This document shows, piece after piece, positions 9,290-16,985 of a DNA stretch of 64,000 nucleotides. The stretch spans positions 381,272 to 445,271 of the forward strand of contig NZ_JAYFUM010000001.1 of NCBI RefSeq assembly GCF_034929435.1, given 5' to 3'. Within the stretch, counting starts at the first letter, position 1. Every line of letters begins with the position of its first letter. The notes beneath the pieces are model-generated. The model was given only the letters and a program-made list of their open reading frames with translations. It had not been told where the DNA came from and made no database searches. This stretch comes from Arcicella rigui. Lineage in GTDB: Bacteria > Bacteroidota > Bacteroidia > Cytophagales > Spirosomataceae. The position numbers were made by a program, and so were the translations under genes.

Positions 9290-9325
9290 AATCAGTTCTT
9301 TCATTATTCAATGAAAGAACTGATT
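9290..9325 (+). terminator. Intra-operon hairpin between susC and susD
   Basis: A perfect 16-bp stem, AATCAGTTCTTTCATT (9290-9305) / AATGAAAGAACTGATT (9310-9325), with a 4-base loop. No U-tract follows, so it may protect the susC mRNA 3' end or attenuate susD rather than end transcription. Confidence 0.55.
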
Positions 9326-9340
9326 TAACAGAGCTTTATC

Positions 9341-10810
9341 ATGAAAAAATATATTTTCTCATTCTTAATCATCACACTCTTAGCGAGTTGTAGTGATTAC
9401 CAGTTGTTGGAAAAAAACCCCAACTTACCAACGTCAGTACCTTCTTCAATTATTTTAAGAAACGTTTTGAGTGGCTTAAACGAAGGAGCTTGGGACGATA
9501 ATATGCGTTTCAATCAGTTTTATTGTTCAAATTATGCCTACTACGATACCAACGAGTACAACTGGCAAAGTGCTTCTTTACAATATACTTCCTTGAAAAA
9601 TGTGGTGAAAATGGAAGAAGAAGCCGTAAAAAGTGGTGCAAAAGCATTGAATCCATACTCAGCTTTAGGTAAATTCTTACGTGCTTATTCTTACGTAAAC
9701 ATGACTTTGAGAGTAGGTGATTTACCAGTAAAAGATGCTTTACAAGGCTTGTCGGTTGATAAACCTAAGTACGATTCGCAAAAAGAAGTGTTTATTCAGG
9801 CTTTGAAATGGTTGGATGACGCTAACAACGATTTAGCTTCTTTGATTACTACTGGCGACAGAACTTTGGATGGCGATATTTATTACGGAAACAATCTTAA
9901 ACTTTGGCAAAAAGCAGTTAATACTTTCAGATTAAGAGTATTAATTCATTTAAGTAAAAAAGCTGATGACGCTGATTTGAAAGTAAAACAAGATTTTGCT
10001 AATGTATTGTCGAACCCAACGAAGTATCCATTGATGACTGATTTGTCGGAAAGTTTACAGTACGTTTGGAGTGTAAATAACAAATATCCACGTAACCCAG
10101 ACAACTTAGGAAACAACGCTACTCGTGAAAACATGTCGAAAACTTACATGGACTTGTTGAAAGGCTACAAAGATCCACGTGTTTTCGTAGTGGCTGAACC
10201 AGCAGAAGCTCAGTTAGCAAAAGGCTTGAAAGCTACTGATTTTGATGCTTACGTAGGAGCAAGCTCTGGCGAAGATTTAGCAGATATGTCAACCAAAGCA
10301 GGTCGTGGAGAGTACTCATTCCAAAGCCGTAAGCGTTATTATAGCTCATACACTGGCGAAAATACTTTTGTGGTAGGTTATCCAGAATTATGTTTCAACG
10401 TAGCGGAGGCAATCAACAGAGGTTGGGTTTCGGGCAACGCACAAGACTGGTACGAGCGTGGTGTAAAAGCTTCGATGTCGTTCTACGGAATTGCTGATGC
10501 TACGGCATACTTGGCACAAACTTCTGTAAAATACGCAGGAAACAACGCCACAGGTTTGACACAAATCTTGAATCAAAAATACATTGCTTTCTTCCAAAAC
10601 TCAGGTTATGAAGCATACTTCAACTGGAGAAGAACGGGTGTTCCAACATTCTTAGTTGGTCCGGGAACAGGTAACGGAACAAAAATTCCTTTACGTTTCC
10701 AATATCCACTTTCTGAATTATCAACCAATGCAGATAACGTAAAAGCCGCTATAAGCAGCCAGTTTGGTGGAAGTGATGATATTAACTCAGCAATTTGGCT
10801 TATTAAATAA
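9341..10810 (+). CDS. SusD/RagB-like nutrient-binding lipoprotein
   Basis: 489 residues with a lipoprotein signal peptide (LLASC, Cys17). The body is the helical TPR-like fold of the SusD-like group two (NPNLPTSVPSSIILRNVL near the N-terminus, FNWRRTGVP near the C-terminus). It sits on the outer membrane as the substrate-binding lid of the SusC channel encoded just upstream. The conserved W-R-R-T-G segment near residue 430 is a good family marker. A hairpin separates it from susC. The ligand cannot be deduced from sequence; the downstream PhnZ-like gene is the only clue. Confidence 0.92.
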   Translation: MKKYIFSFLIITLLASCSDYQLLEKNPNLPTSVPSSIILRNVLSGLNEGAWDDNMRFNQFYCSNYAYYDTNEYNWQSASLQYTSLKNVVKMEEEAVKSGAKALNPYSALGKFLRAYSYVNMTLRVGDLPVKDALQGLSVDKPKYDSQKEVFIQALKWLDDANNDLASLITTGDRTLDGDIYYGNNLKLWQKAVNTFRLRVLIHLSKKADDADLKVKQDFANVLSNPTKYPLMTDLSESLQYVWSVNNKYPRNPDNLGNNATRENMSKTYMDLLKGYKDPRVFVVAEPAEAQLAKGLKATDFDAYVGASSGEDLADMSTKAGRGEYSFQSRKRYYSSYTGENTFVVGYPELCFNVAEAINRGWVSGNAQDWYERGVKASMSFYGIADATAYLAQTSVKYAGNNATGLTQILNQKYIAFFQNSGYEAYFNWRRTGVPTFLVGPGTGNGTKIPLRFQYPLSELSTNADNVKAAISSQFGGSDDINSAIWLIK

Positions 10811-10824
10811 AAACTGAATACACA

Positions 10825-11400
10825 ATGACACTTTCTGAATCTATTCTCCGCCAAAGACTTGATTCCATCTTTGGTCTATATGAAGTTAATGGAGCAGATG
10901 AATACATCGGCGAACCTTTAACAATTTTAGAACATAGTTTTCAATCTGCTATGCTGGCGGAAGAAGAAGGCTATGATGAAGAAGTAATTTTAGCGGCTTT
11001 TTTTCACGATATAGGGCATTTTTTGCCTAACCGTGACGAAATGAATGGTTTAGGAAATATCAGACACGAAATTGCTGGAGCGAATTTTTTGTATAAAAAT
11101 GGCTTCTCGAACAGAATTGCTTTGTTGGTACGCAACCACGTAGAAGCAAAACGATATTTGACATTCAAACATCCTGAGTATTACAACCAACTTTCGGAAG
11201 CAAGTAAAAAAACGTTGGAGTATCAGGGAGGCGTAATGACCAAAGAAGAAGCCGAAGCTTTTGAACAAATGCCCATGTTTGATTTGTACTTGAAAATGAG
11301 AACTTGGGATGACCTCGCCAAAGAAGTAGAATTCGAGCGACCTTCGCTTGAAAAATACCGCCAAATGGCTTGGAAGCACATCGGTTATCGTTTAAATTAA
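10825..11400 (+). CDS. PhnZ-like HD-domain phosphonate oxygenase
   Basis: 191 residues, close to PhnZ in length. The residues known to build the mixed-valence diiron site of PhnZ are all in place: YxGE (Y27, E30), H37, HD (H61-D62, HDIGHF), H81 (RHE), H105 (NHVEAKRY) and D162 (TWDD). PhnZ opens (R)-2-amino-1-hydroxyethylphosphonate to glycine and phosphate, after PhnY or another oxidase has hydroxylated 2-aminoethylphosphonate; that is family knowledge. No PhnY is visible here, so the upstream step must be encoded elsewhere or differ. It is 14 bp after susD and ends at a strong terminator, so it is the last gene of the susCD operon. The substrate could be another hydroxyphosphonate. Confidence 0.88.
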   Translation: MTLSESILRQRLDSIFGLYEVNGADEYIGEPLTILEHSFQSAMLAEEEGYDEEVILAAFFHDIGHFLPNRDEMNGLGNIRHEIAGANFLYKNGFSNRIALLVRNHVEAKRYLTFKHPEYYNQLSEASKKTLEYQGGVMTKEEAEAFEQMPMFDLYLKMRTWDDLAKEVEFERPSLEKYRQMAWKHIGYRLN

Positions 11401-11419
11401 TACTTGAATATAGTGCAAT

Positions 11420-11458
11420 GCAAAAGCGTAGTGGAGGTTTCTCTGCTACGCTTTTTTG
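11420..11458 (+). terminator. Intrinsic terminator of the susCD-phnZ-like operon
   Basis: Stem AAAAGCGTAG (11422-11431) / CTACGCTTTT (11446-11455) followed by T residues. It is 20 bp after the stop codon. Confidence 0.8.
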
Positions 11459-11511
11459 ATAAATGGCAAAATGAACACATATAATCTTCACAAAAATTCT
11501 GCACTTATTTT

Positions 11512-11519
11512 TATATTTG
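11512..11519 (+). promoter_or_regulatory. Possible -7 element
   Basis: TATATTTG matches TAnnTTTG, 79 bp before the ATG at 11598. No clear -33 TTG is present. Confidence 0.35.
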
Positions 11520-11597
11520 TACTTTAATGTTTTTGAAATATCTATTAATAGATTGGAGAATACTACAATAATTAAACTCTTAAATAAATTATACCAA

Positions 11598-13421
11598 ATG
11601 AAAAAAATACTTTTAATTGTAACCTCTATCATTTTTATTGCTCTCGGTTGTAAAACTCAAGAAATTCTACCCGACCAAGGTTCTCTTTATATTTCGGTTA
11701 AAGATCAATTCGGAAGAAATATAAGTGGAGCAAACATCACAGGAAATCCTGCCATACCAGAATCCAGTACAGATAATTTCGGTACTGTTTTAGTGAAAAA
11801 TCTAAATGTGGGAACTTATGAACTTATAGCCAATAAAGCCCAATATGGAAGTGGTAAAGCAGTAGCAATAGTAAAAACTAATGATGTTACTTCCGTAAAT
11901 ATTGGTTTAGAGTATGGAGTTTATGCCTCCTTTGCCCCAACTGCTAAAATAGCATTTCCCGTTCAGCCTGCAAACTATTCAATTGGCGAAAGCATTTTAT
12001 TTAAAGCTTATGTGGCGGATAATGATACTCCTCTTGAAAAGTTGACAGTGCGGTGGGAGAGTAGTGTGGATGGTCTTATCAACGAAAGTAATGCTGATAA
12101 GGATGGCGTTAGTACTTTTTCAACAATAAAACTATCAGCTAATAGCCACATTATTAGATTAATAGTGAAAGATCAATCTGGTAATGTCGGTCGAGATTCT
12201 ATTCTTGTTTCTACACTCTCTCCAAAAGAAATTAAGTTAGAAACTCCTAATAAGGTAGAAGGTAGTGTGGTGTTGAATTGGTCAAAATCTACTGAAAGTG
12301 ATTTTAAAGAATATAGAATTTATAGAGCAGACGAAAACTGTGAGGAAATGACAAAGTCATTGATTGGAGTAGTTCAAGACGTATCAAAAAACACATTTAC
12401 TGATACTCGTCCTCCTTTCAGTACTAAGTCTTGTTACTTTGTTGAAATTGTTACGAATGCTTTAAGAGTTAGGAGAAGTAATCAACAGCAAGTAGAGTAT
12501 CCTGCAGGTTTATTTTTTGATTATAGCCCCAAAGATGTAGCGATTCATCCTACAAAACCGTGGTTGTATCTTTCAAGACAAGACAGAGGTATTGTAGTTG
12601 TCTATGATTACGAAAAAGCTCAGGTGCTTACTGAGATTGCTACACCGAAACACTCAGGATATTTGTTAGTTGCTAATAATGGTAGTGGACTAAACCTTTA
12701 CATTCCATCGGCTAATAATACAGTAAATATTTTTGATGCTACAACCTTTGAGCTTAAAAAGACATTGTTGACAACCGCCCCTGCTACTGATGTAGCGGTA
12801 AGCGGAACAGGAGATGTTTTTGTGACACAAAATGACCAATGGACGAATCCTATCGTTTCTTTTACAGAAGCGACGGGTTTGATAAATGGAGGAACAAATA
12901 GTTATGGCTGTCTTTATGGCGGAGCAAGATTGAGAAAAATTCCGAATCAAAATACTTTAATGACTATTAGTACAGGTATTTCACCTACTGATATGGATAT
13001 GATTTTTTATGATAGCCAAGGGAAGTTGTTGAGTTGTAAAGACGATTCCCAGCATGGTGATTATTCTTTAGACCCTAATATTTTTTGTGTTTCGCCCAAA
13101 GGGAATTATGTATTAACCGCTGGAAGTGGTGCTGCTTATTCAACGAATGAAAGCATGAAGTACTTAGGAACGGTAAAAGGCAGTGATGTACTTAATTATT
13201 CGGATTTTGCATTCAATGCTGACGGGAGTGTGTTTTATGGAGCAACAAGCAATAGACAATCTATACAAATAGGAAAATATCCGGAACTAACTCGTTCTAA
13301 CGAAATACTTTGTAAAGGATTTCCTTATAAAATATTTGTGAAAGGAAACAACATTATATCATTGAGTAGAACAGGACTAAATGTGGTAACTACAGCAGTT
13401 GAAATTGTGAAAATTCCGTGA
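11598..13421 (+). CDS. Lipoprotein with CarboxypepD_reg-like, Ig/FnIII-like and propeller-like regions
   Basis: 607 residues from the ATG at 11598, which begins a clean lipoprotein signal (MKKILLIV...IALGC, Cys18); the open frame extends further upstream but without a signal peptide. Residues about 30-110 resemble a carboxypeptidase-regulatory-like beta domain (LYISVKDQFGRNISGANITG). Next comes an Ig/PKD-like domain (about 115-205), an FnIII-like segment (ETPNKVEGSVVLNWSKS, near 215-300), and a C-terminal half with repeating blocks such as DVAIHPTKPWLYLSRQDRG that suggest a YVTN/WD-like propeller. The protein is likely on the cell surface. No enzymatic motif is visible. Confidence 0.75.
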   Translation: MKKILLIVTSIIFIALGCKTQEILPDQGSLYISVKDQFGRNISGANITGNPAIPESSTDNFGTVLVKNLNVGTYELIANKAQYGSGKAVAIVKTNDVTSVNIGLEYGVYASFAPTAKIAFPVQPANYSIGESILFKAYVADNDTPLEKLTVRWESSVDGLINESNADKDGVSTFSTIKLSANSHIIRLIVKDQSGNVGRDSILVSTLSPKEIKLETPNKVEGSVVLNWSKSTESDFKEYRIYRADENCEEMTKSLIGVVQDVSKNTFTDTRPPFSTKSCYFVEIVTNALRVRRSNQQQVEYPAGLFFDYSPKDVAIHPTKPWLYLSRQDRGIVVVYDYEKAQVLTEIATPKHSGYLLVANNGSGLNLYIPSANNTVNIFDATTFELKKTLLTTAPATDVAVSGTGDVFVTQNDQWTNPIVSFTEATGLINGGTNSYGCLYGGARLRKIPNQNTLMTISTGISPTDMDMIFYDSQGKLLSCKDDSQHGDYSLDPNIFCVSPKGNYVLTAGSGAAYSTNESMKYLGTVKGSDVLNYSDFAFNADGSVFYGATSNRQSIQIGKYPELTRSNEILCKGFPYKIFVKGNNIISLSRTGLNVVTTAVEIVKIP

Positions 13422-13427
13422 TTTTGC

Positions 13428-13479
13428 TTTTCTCTCCAAAATACTTGTGAAAATTTTCAAAAGTATTTTGGAGAGAAAA
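13428..13479 (+). terminator. Long hairpin after the lipoprotein gene
   Basis: A 19-bp perfect stem, TTTTCTCTCCAAAATACTT (13428-13446) / AAGTATTTTGGAGAGAAAA (13461-13479), starts 7 bp after the stop codon. No U-tract follows on the plus strand. Confidence 0.65.
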
Positions 13480-13553
13480 ATAAATTTAATATTAAAAAAG
13501 TTCATCAATATCAAAGATTATTTATAAATTGAAAGCAAAATAATCGTTGATTG

Positions 13554-14114
13554 ATGAAAAGAACTAAGTACTTAATCATTTCCATATTTACTTTTCTCAC
13601 ACTTTCGGGCTGTGAGATAAATGATTATGTACAACCTTCTGTTTTGCCAGAAATTTCGCAGGTGGGAAAACAAACTTTTGGAGCAAAAATTAATGGAGAA
13701 ATCTGGACTCCTTTTCAGAAATTTAAGACGAATGCCAATTTCAAACCTGCACCAGTAGTTTGGGGGCGTTATCAAAACGCAACGTTAAGGCTGTCTGTGA
13801 CGAATCAGAATACTTTTGAATCAATCAGTTTTATGATTAACAACGTTCAGGGAACAGGTACTTATCAGTTTATGCGATATTTCCCTAAGAATGCAGTTGA
13901 ATTTACGCCTTTTGCCAGTGTTTATCAGAAATGTCCGAATGGAAATTGTACGCAATATGTGGTTTGTCAGACTTGCGAAAATGAGGTAAATCTTATTCGT
14001 TTTGACCCTATTTCAAAAATTTATGCTGGAACATTCAAAGTAACTTTCCAAAATAAAGAAAACCCTTCTGAAAAAATTACTTTGAATGAAGGCAGATTTG
14101 ATATAAAAGAGTAA
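13554..14114 (+). CDS. Small lipoprotein, hypothetical
   Basis: 186 residues from the ATG at 13554 (a TTG directly before it is ignored). The lipoprotein signal ends in LSGC (Cys20). The segment GAKINGEIWTPF is of a type common in Bacteroidota lipoproteins of the DUF6252 kind, but I am not sure of that family. Four cysteines (KCPNGNC, CQTC) cluster near residues 125-145 and could form disulfides. The stop codon is immediately adjacent to the convergent ccoG stop, with no spacer. Confidence 0.7.
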   Translation: MKRTKYLIISIFTFLTLSGCEINDYVQPSVLPEISQVGKQTFGAKINGEIWTPFQKFKTNANFKPAPVVWGRYQNATLRLSVTNQNTFESISFMINNVQGTGTYQFMRYFPKNAVEFTPFASVYQKCPNGNCTQYVVCQTCENEVNLIRFDPISKIYAGTFKVTFQNKENPSEKITLNEGRFDIKE

Positions 14115-15527
14115 TTACAAAATTGGCCCCAGAAACTTGGTTTTGATGCGGTCAATTACTTTTCCTTCCGAGACTACCTCAATTTGTATTTTTACGCTAT
14201 TTTCTTTCAAGTTCTTTGCAGGAATCTCTACAAAGAATGAAGATTCCGCTACTTCGCCCGGTTGTACGTTTAGGGCTTTTCCAATCATTTTAATGTTTAC
14301 TCCTTGTTCGTTGATACGGAAACTAACTGGCATTTTTTGATAACTCTTATTCAGTATTTGTACATTATAAAGGTTAGAAATTGTACCGTTTTTGTTTTCT
14401 TGATACGTAAGTCCGGGAGCTCTTAAAATCGTTGTTTCAATGATATTTCTTGTAAGAAGCATATAGCCTAAAATGCCCAAAAGAGTGGTAAGCACAAAAG
14501 TATAAGAGGCAATTCTGAGGTTGAAGGTCAGTTTTTTCTTTTGTTCAATACCTTCTTGCGAAGCATAGCGAATCAATCCACGAGGTTCGTTGATTTTGTC
14601 CATTACTTCATCGCAAGCATCAATACAAGCTGTACAGCCAATACATTCCAACTGAGTACCGTTTCGGATGTCGATACCAGTTGGGCATACTTGCACACAA
14701 ATTTTACAGTCGATACACGAGCCATGTGCTACTGGAGCTTTGGCTTTTTCTTCATTAGTTTGTTTTTTGCCACGAGGTTCGCCACGTAAAAAATCATAAG
14801 CAACAACGATAGATTTTTTATCTAACATTACCCCTTGTAAACGTCCGTAAGGACAAACAACGATACAAACTAATTCACGGAAACGAGCAAATACAAAGTA
14901 GAAAACTCCAGTAAAAATGACGATGGCGAAAAGTCCGCCGAGGTGTTCGAGTGGGTTATCGAGAATGATGCCAAAAAGCTCTCTTTTACCAATAATATAA
15001 GCTAAGAAAGTATTCGCAATCAGAAATGAAAGCAAGACAAAAATACTGTGTTTGAGCGTTTTCTTCCAGATTTTTTCGGTAGTCCAACCTTCGTTATCCA
15101 ATCTTCTTTGAGCGTTGTGGTCGCCTTCAATCAGTACTTCTATTTTACGAAAAAGCATTTCCATAAAAATAGTTTGTGGGCAAGCCCAGCCACACCAAAT
15201 TCTACCAAAAATCACGGTAAATAAAATAACAAATACGATGAAAGTAAGTAAACCAATGGCTACTAAATGGAAGTCTTGTGGGAAAAAAGTTACGCCAAAA
15301 AAGATAAATTTTCTTTCAAGAACATTAAAAAGAAAAATCGGGTGACCGTCGATTTCGATTAAAGGCAAACCAAAAAGTAAGCCCAATAATAACCATGAAA
15401 AATAAGTACGGAGTTTATAAAAATTCCCGATAACGATACGTGGGTAAATCCAAATTCTTTTACCCGTTTCTGTTACGTTTGAGAGGTGGTCTCTGTAATT
15501 ACTGGTATCTATTTTTGCCTGTTTCAT
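14115..15527 (-). CDS. ccoG: CcoG, cbb3 oxidase accessory ferredoxin-like membrane protein
   Basis: 470 residues. There are about five membrane helices in the N-terminal 230 residues, with the NapH-like motif CGWACPQT (about 118-125) and CPYGRLQ (about 218). Two 4Fe-4S clusters follow (CIDCKICVQVCP about 265-280, CIGCTACIDAC about 290-300), another helix about 330-355, and a C-terminal periplasmic Ig-like domain. CcoG (RdxA/FixG) reduces copper(II) for insertion into the CuB site of cbb3 oxidase. It is the last cco gene; a hairpin separates it from ccoP, so it may have its own promoter or depend on read-through. Confidence 0.93.
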   Translation of the reverse strand: MKQAKIDTSNYRDHLSNVTETGKRIWIYPRIVIGNFYKLRTYFSWLLLGLLFGLPLIEIDGHPIFLFNVLERKFIFFGVTFFPQDFHLVAIGLLTFIVFVILFTVIFGRIWCGWACPQTIFMEMLFRKIEVLIEGDHNAQRRLDNEGWTTEKIWKKTLKHSIFVLLSFLIANTFLAYIIGKRELFGIILDNPLEHLGGLFAIVIFTGVFYFVFARFRELVCIVVCPYGRLQGVMLDKKSIVVAYDFLRGEPRGKKQTNEEKAKAPVAHGSCIDCKICVQVCPTGIDIRNGTQLECIGCTACIDACDEVMDKINEPRGLIRYASQEGIEQKKKLTFNLRIASYTFVLTTLLGILGYMLLTRNIIETTILRAPGLTYQENKNGTISNLYNVQILNKSYQKMPVSFRINEQGVNIKMIGKALNVQPGEVAESSFFVEIPAKNLKENSVKIQIEVVSEGKVIDRIKTKFLGPIL

Positions 15528-15583
15528 TTTCTTGATTCAGATAGCAATCACATAGTGACTGTATCTTTGTTAAGGTTAAAAGC

Positions 15584-15612
15584 AAATCCCCTAAGTTTGG
15601 CTTAGGGGATTT
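15584..15612 (-). terminator. Hairpin after ccoP
   Basis: A 12-bp perfect stem AAATCCCCTAAG / CTTAGGGGATTT with a 5-base loop, just past the ccoP stop. Read on the minus strand it is followed by a T-rich stretch, so it should end most ccoP transcripts before ccoG. Confidence 0.7.
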
Positions 15613-15618
15613 ATTATT

Positions 15619-16536
15619 TTACTTTGCTGAAATACTACTTGTGGTTTTGTTTGTGGTAGAATCCGCCGCTGGACTACTGCCAGAGGCCTCATATTTTTCA
15701 CCTTGCGGTTCTTTTGGATTTGGTGGGTTAGTGCCTTTCAAAGAAACGATATAGCTTAATACTTGTTGAACTTGAATAGGATTCAAGGTTTTTTTCCAAG
15801 AAATCATCCCTTTTTCAGGTACACCTTCTGTGATGGTATGGAAAATATTTTTATCAGAACCACCATGAAGCCAGAATTCGTCGGTAAGGTTTGGCCCAAC
15901 TTTTCCTTCGCCTTTTTCACCATGACAAGCCACACAGTTTTGTGTATAAATTTTAGCTCCGCTTTCCAAAGCTTTAGCGTCAGTCAAGGCTTTTACGTTG
16001 TCTTCGTTGACAGCATTAGCGAATTTTTTCATGTACTCTTCACGAGCTTTCTCTGCGATAGATACTTCTTCTGAGTATTCATTAGTCATAACATTACCAT
16101 TACCGATAATGTGGAAACCAATTAAATAAAATACACCAAAAACAATCGTAGCATAGAAAAGGTACATAAACCAAGGCGGAGTAGGGTTGTCCAACTCAGC
16201 AATGTCATCATATTTATGATCCATCTCCAAGTCTTTTTCCATTGATAGTGGTTTCAAACTACCCAATTTCTGCCAGAAAGTACGATTTTCCATGGCTTGA
16301 AGATAGGCGTCATCTACTTGCTGTTGTGGTTTCAGAATAGCATTTACTTTCTGAATCAAGTTGTAAGCAACAAAGCAAATGACAACACAAGTAATAATAA
16401 GAATGCCCAGAATCGAAACCATGAGCAAGTCCTCAGCAGTTTTAATACCTCCGAAAAAGTAGTCTTTTTGTGGGGCATCGGCCGCAAAGATTTGATGCGA
16501 GCCTAAAAGAAATGAGAATATAAATATCTTTTTCAT
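15619..16536 (-). CDS. ccoP: CcoP-like cytochrome c subunit of cbb3 oxidase
   Basis: 305 residues. A signal peptide (ending IFAAD) precedes a membrane helix near residues 36-60, a FixP-N-type segment with NPTPPWFMYLFYATIVFGVFY (about 117-137), and a single cytochrome c domain with C-V-A-C-H near residues 199-203 and a Met ligand (MISWKK). Proteobacterial CcoP has two hemes; only one CxxCH is present here. It accepts electrons and passes them to the oxidase core. The C-terminal 30 residues are Ser/Thr-rich and disordered. Confidence 0.9.
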   Translation of the reverse strand: MKKIFIFSFLLGSHQIFAADAPQKDYFFGGIKTAEDLLMVSILGILIITCVVICFVAYNLIQKVNAILKPQQQVDDAYLQAMENRTFWQKLGSLKPLSMEKDLEMDHKYDDIAELDNPTPPWFMYLFYATIVFGVFYLIGFHIIGNGNVMTNEYSEEVSIAEKAREEYMKKFANAVNEDNVKALTDAKALESGAKIYTQNCVACHGEKGEGKVGPNLTDEFWLHGGSDKNIFHTITEGVPEKGMISWKKTLNPIQVQQVLSYIVSLKGTNPPNPKEPQGEKYEASGSSPAADSTTNKTTSSISAK

Positions 16537-16633
16537 CTGATTTTAGATTTCTTAAATTTCAACGGCATCAGATGTAATACTCAATAATTGGCTGAGTATT
16601 GAATCTTTAAGATGTGCGTTTCAACGTTATATC

Positions 16634-16798
16634 TTAATTGTTTTCCTCTAAAGGTAAGTGGCTCATGTATTGAACGTGTTTTTTATCAATGATGAACAGA
16701 TAAACACCAACCATTAAGAAAAACACGAAAAATATGAGTAGGGAAGTAATCATAGGAACATCCGCTCCTTGAACATTATTTAATAATTGTCTGAACAT
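16634..16798 (-). CDS. ccoQ: CcoQ-like small membrane subunit
   Basis: A 54-residue frame beginning MFRQLLNNVQGADVPMITSL and ending in SHLPLEENN. One membrane helix (LLIFFVFFLMVGVYLFII) is followed by a charged tail, and a short amphipathic segment precedes it. Its size, topology and place between ccoNO and ccoP identify it as the CcoQ/FixQ subunit, which stabilises the oxidase. Transcription from ccoNO must cross the large inverted repeat at 16817-16983 to reach it. Confidence 0.85.
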   Translation of the reverse strand: MFRQLLNNVQGADVPMITSLLIFFVFFLMVGVYLFIIDKKHVQYMSHLPLEENN

Positions 16799-16816
16799 CG
16801 TTTTGTGTGTTTATGG

Positions 16817-16983
16817 GTAACCTCACCCCCTGCCCCCCTCTCCTTTTGAGAGGGGGAACTTTGGAGAAACCCTTTCAAAATATTTCGTTTCAAATACAGT
16901 TCTGAAAGAAATTGATATTGAATCGAAAATCGCTTAAACTTCTCCCCCTCTCAAAAGGAGAGGGGGCAGGGGGGGGAGGTTAC
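16817..16983. repeat. 167-bp GC-rich inverted-repeat element inside the cco operon
   Basis: The arms (16817-16858 and about 16941-16983) are near-perfect inverted copies beginning GTAACCTC and containing the inner palindrome CCTCTCCTTTTGAGAGG. They flank about 80 bp of AT-rich sequence. The arms are very GC-rich for this genome and each can fold on itself. The right arm has G-runs of five and eight on the plus strand. It ends 3 bp from the ccoNO stop and lies before ccoQ. No coding capacity is seen, so it resembles a MITE or palindromic extragenic repeat. Confidence 0.8.
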
Positions 16984-16985
16984 TA

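Noticed and set aside
11165..11632. Open frame of 155 codons on the minus strand
   Set aside because: It crosses the end of the PhnZ-like gene, a terminator and the next promoter; composition is not protein-like.
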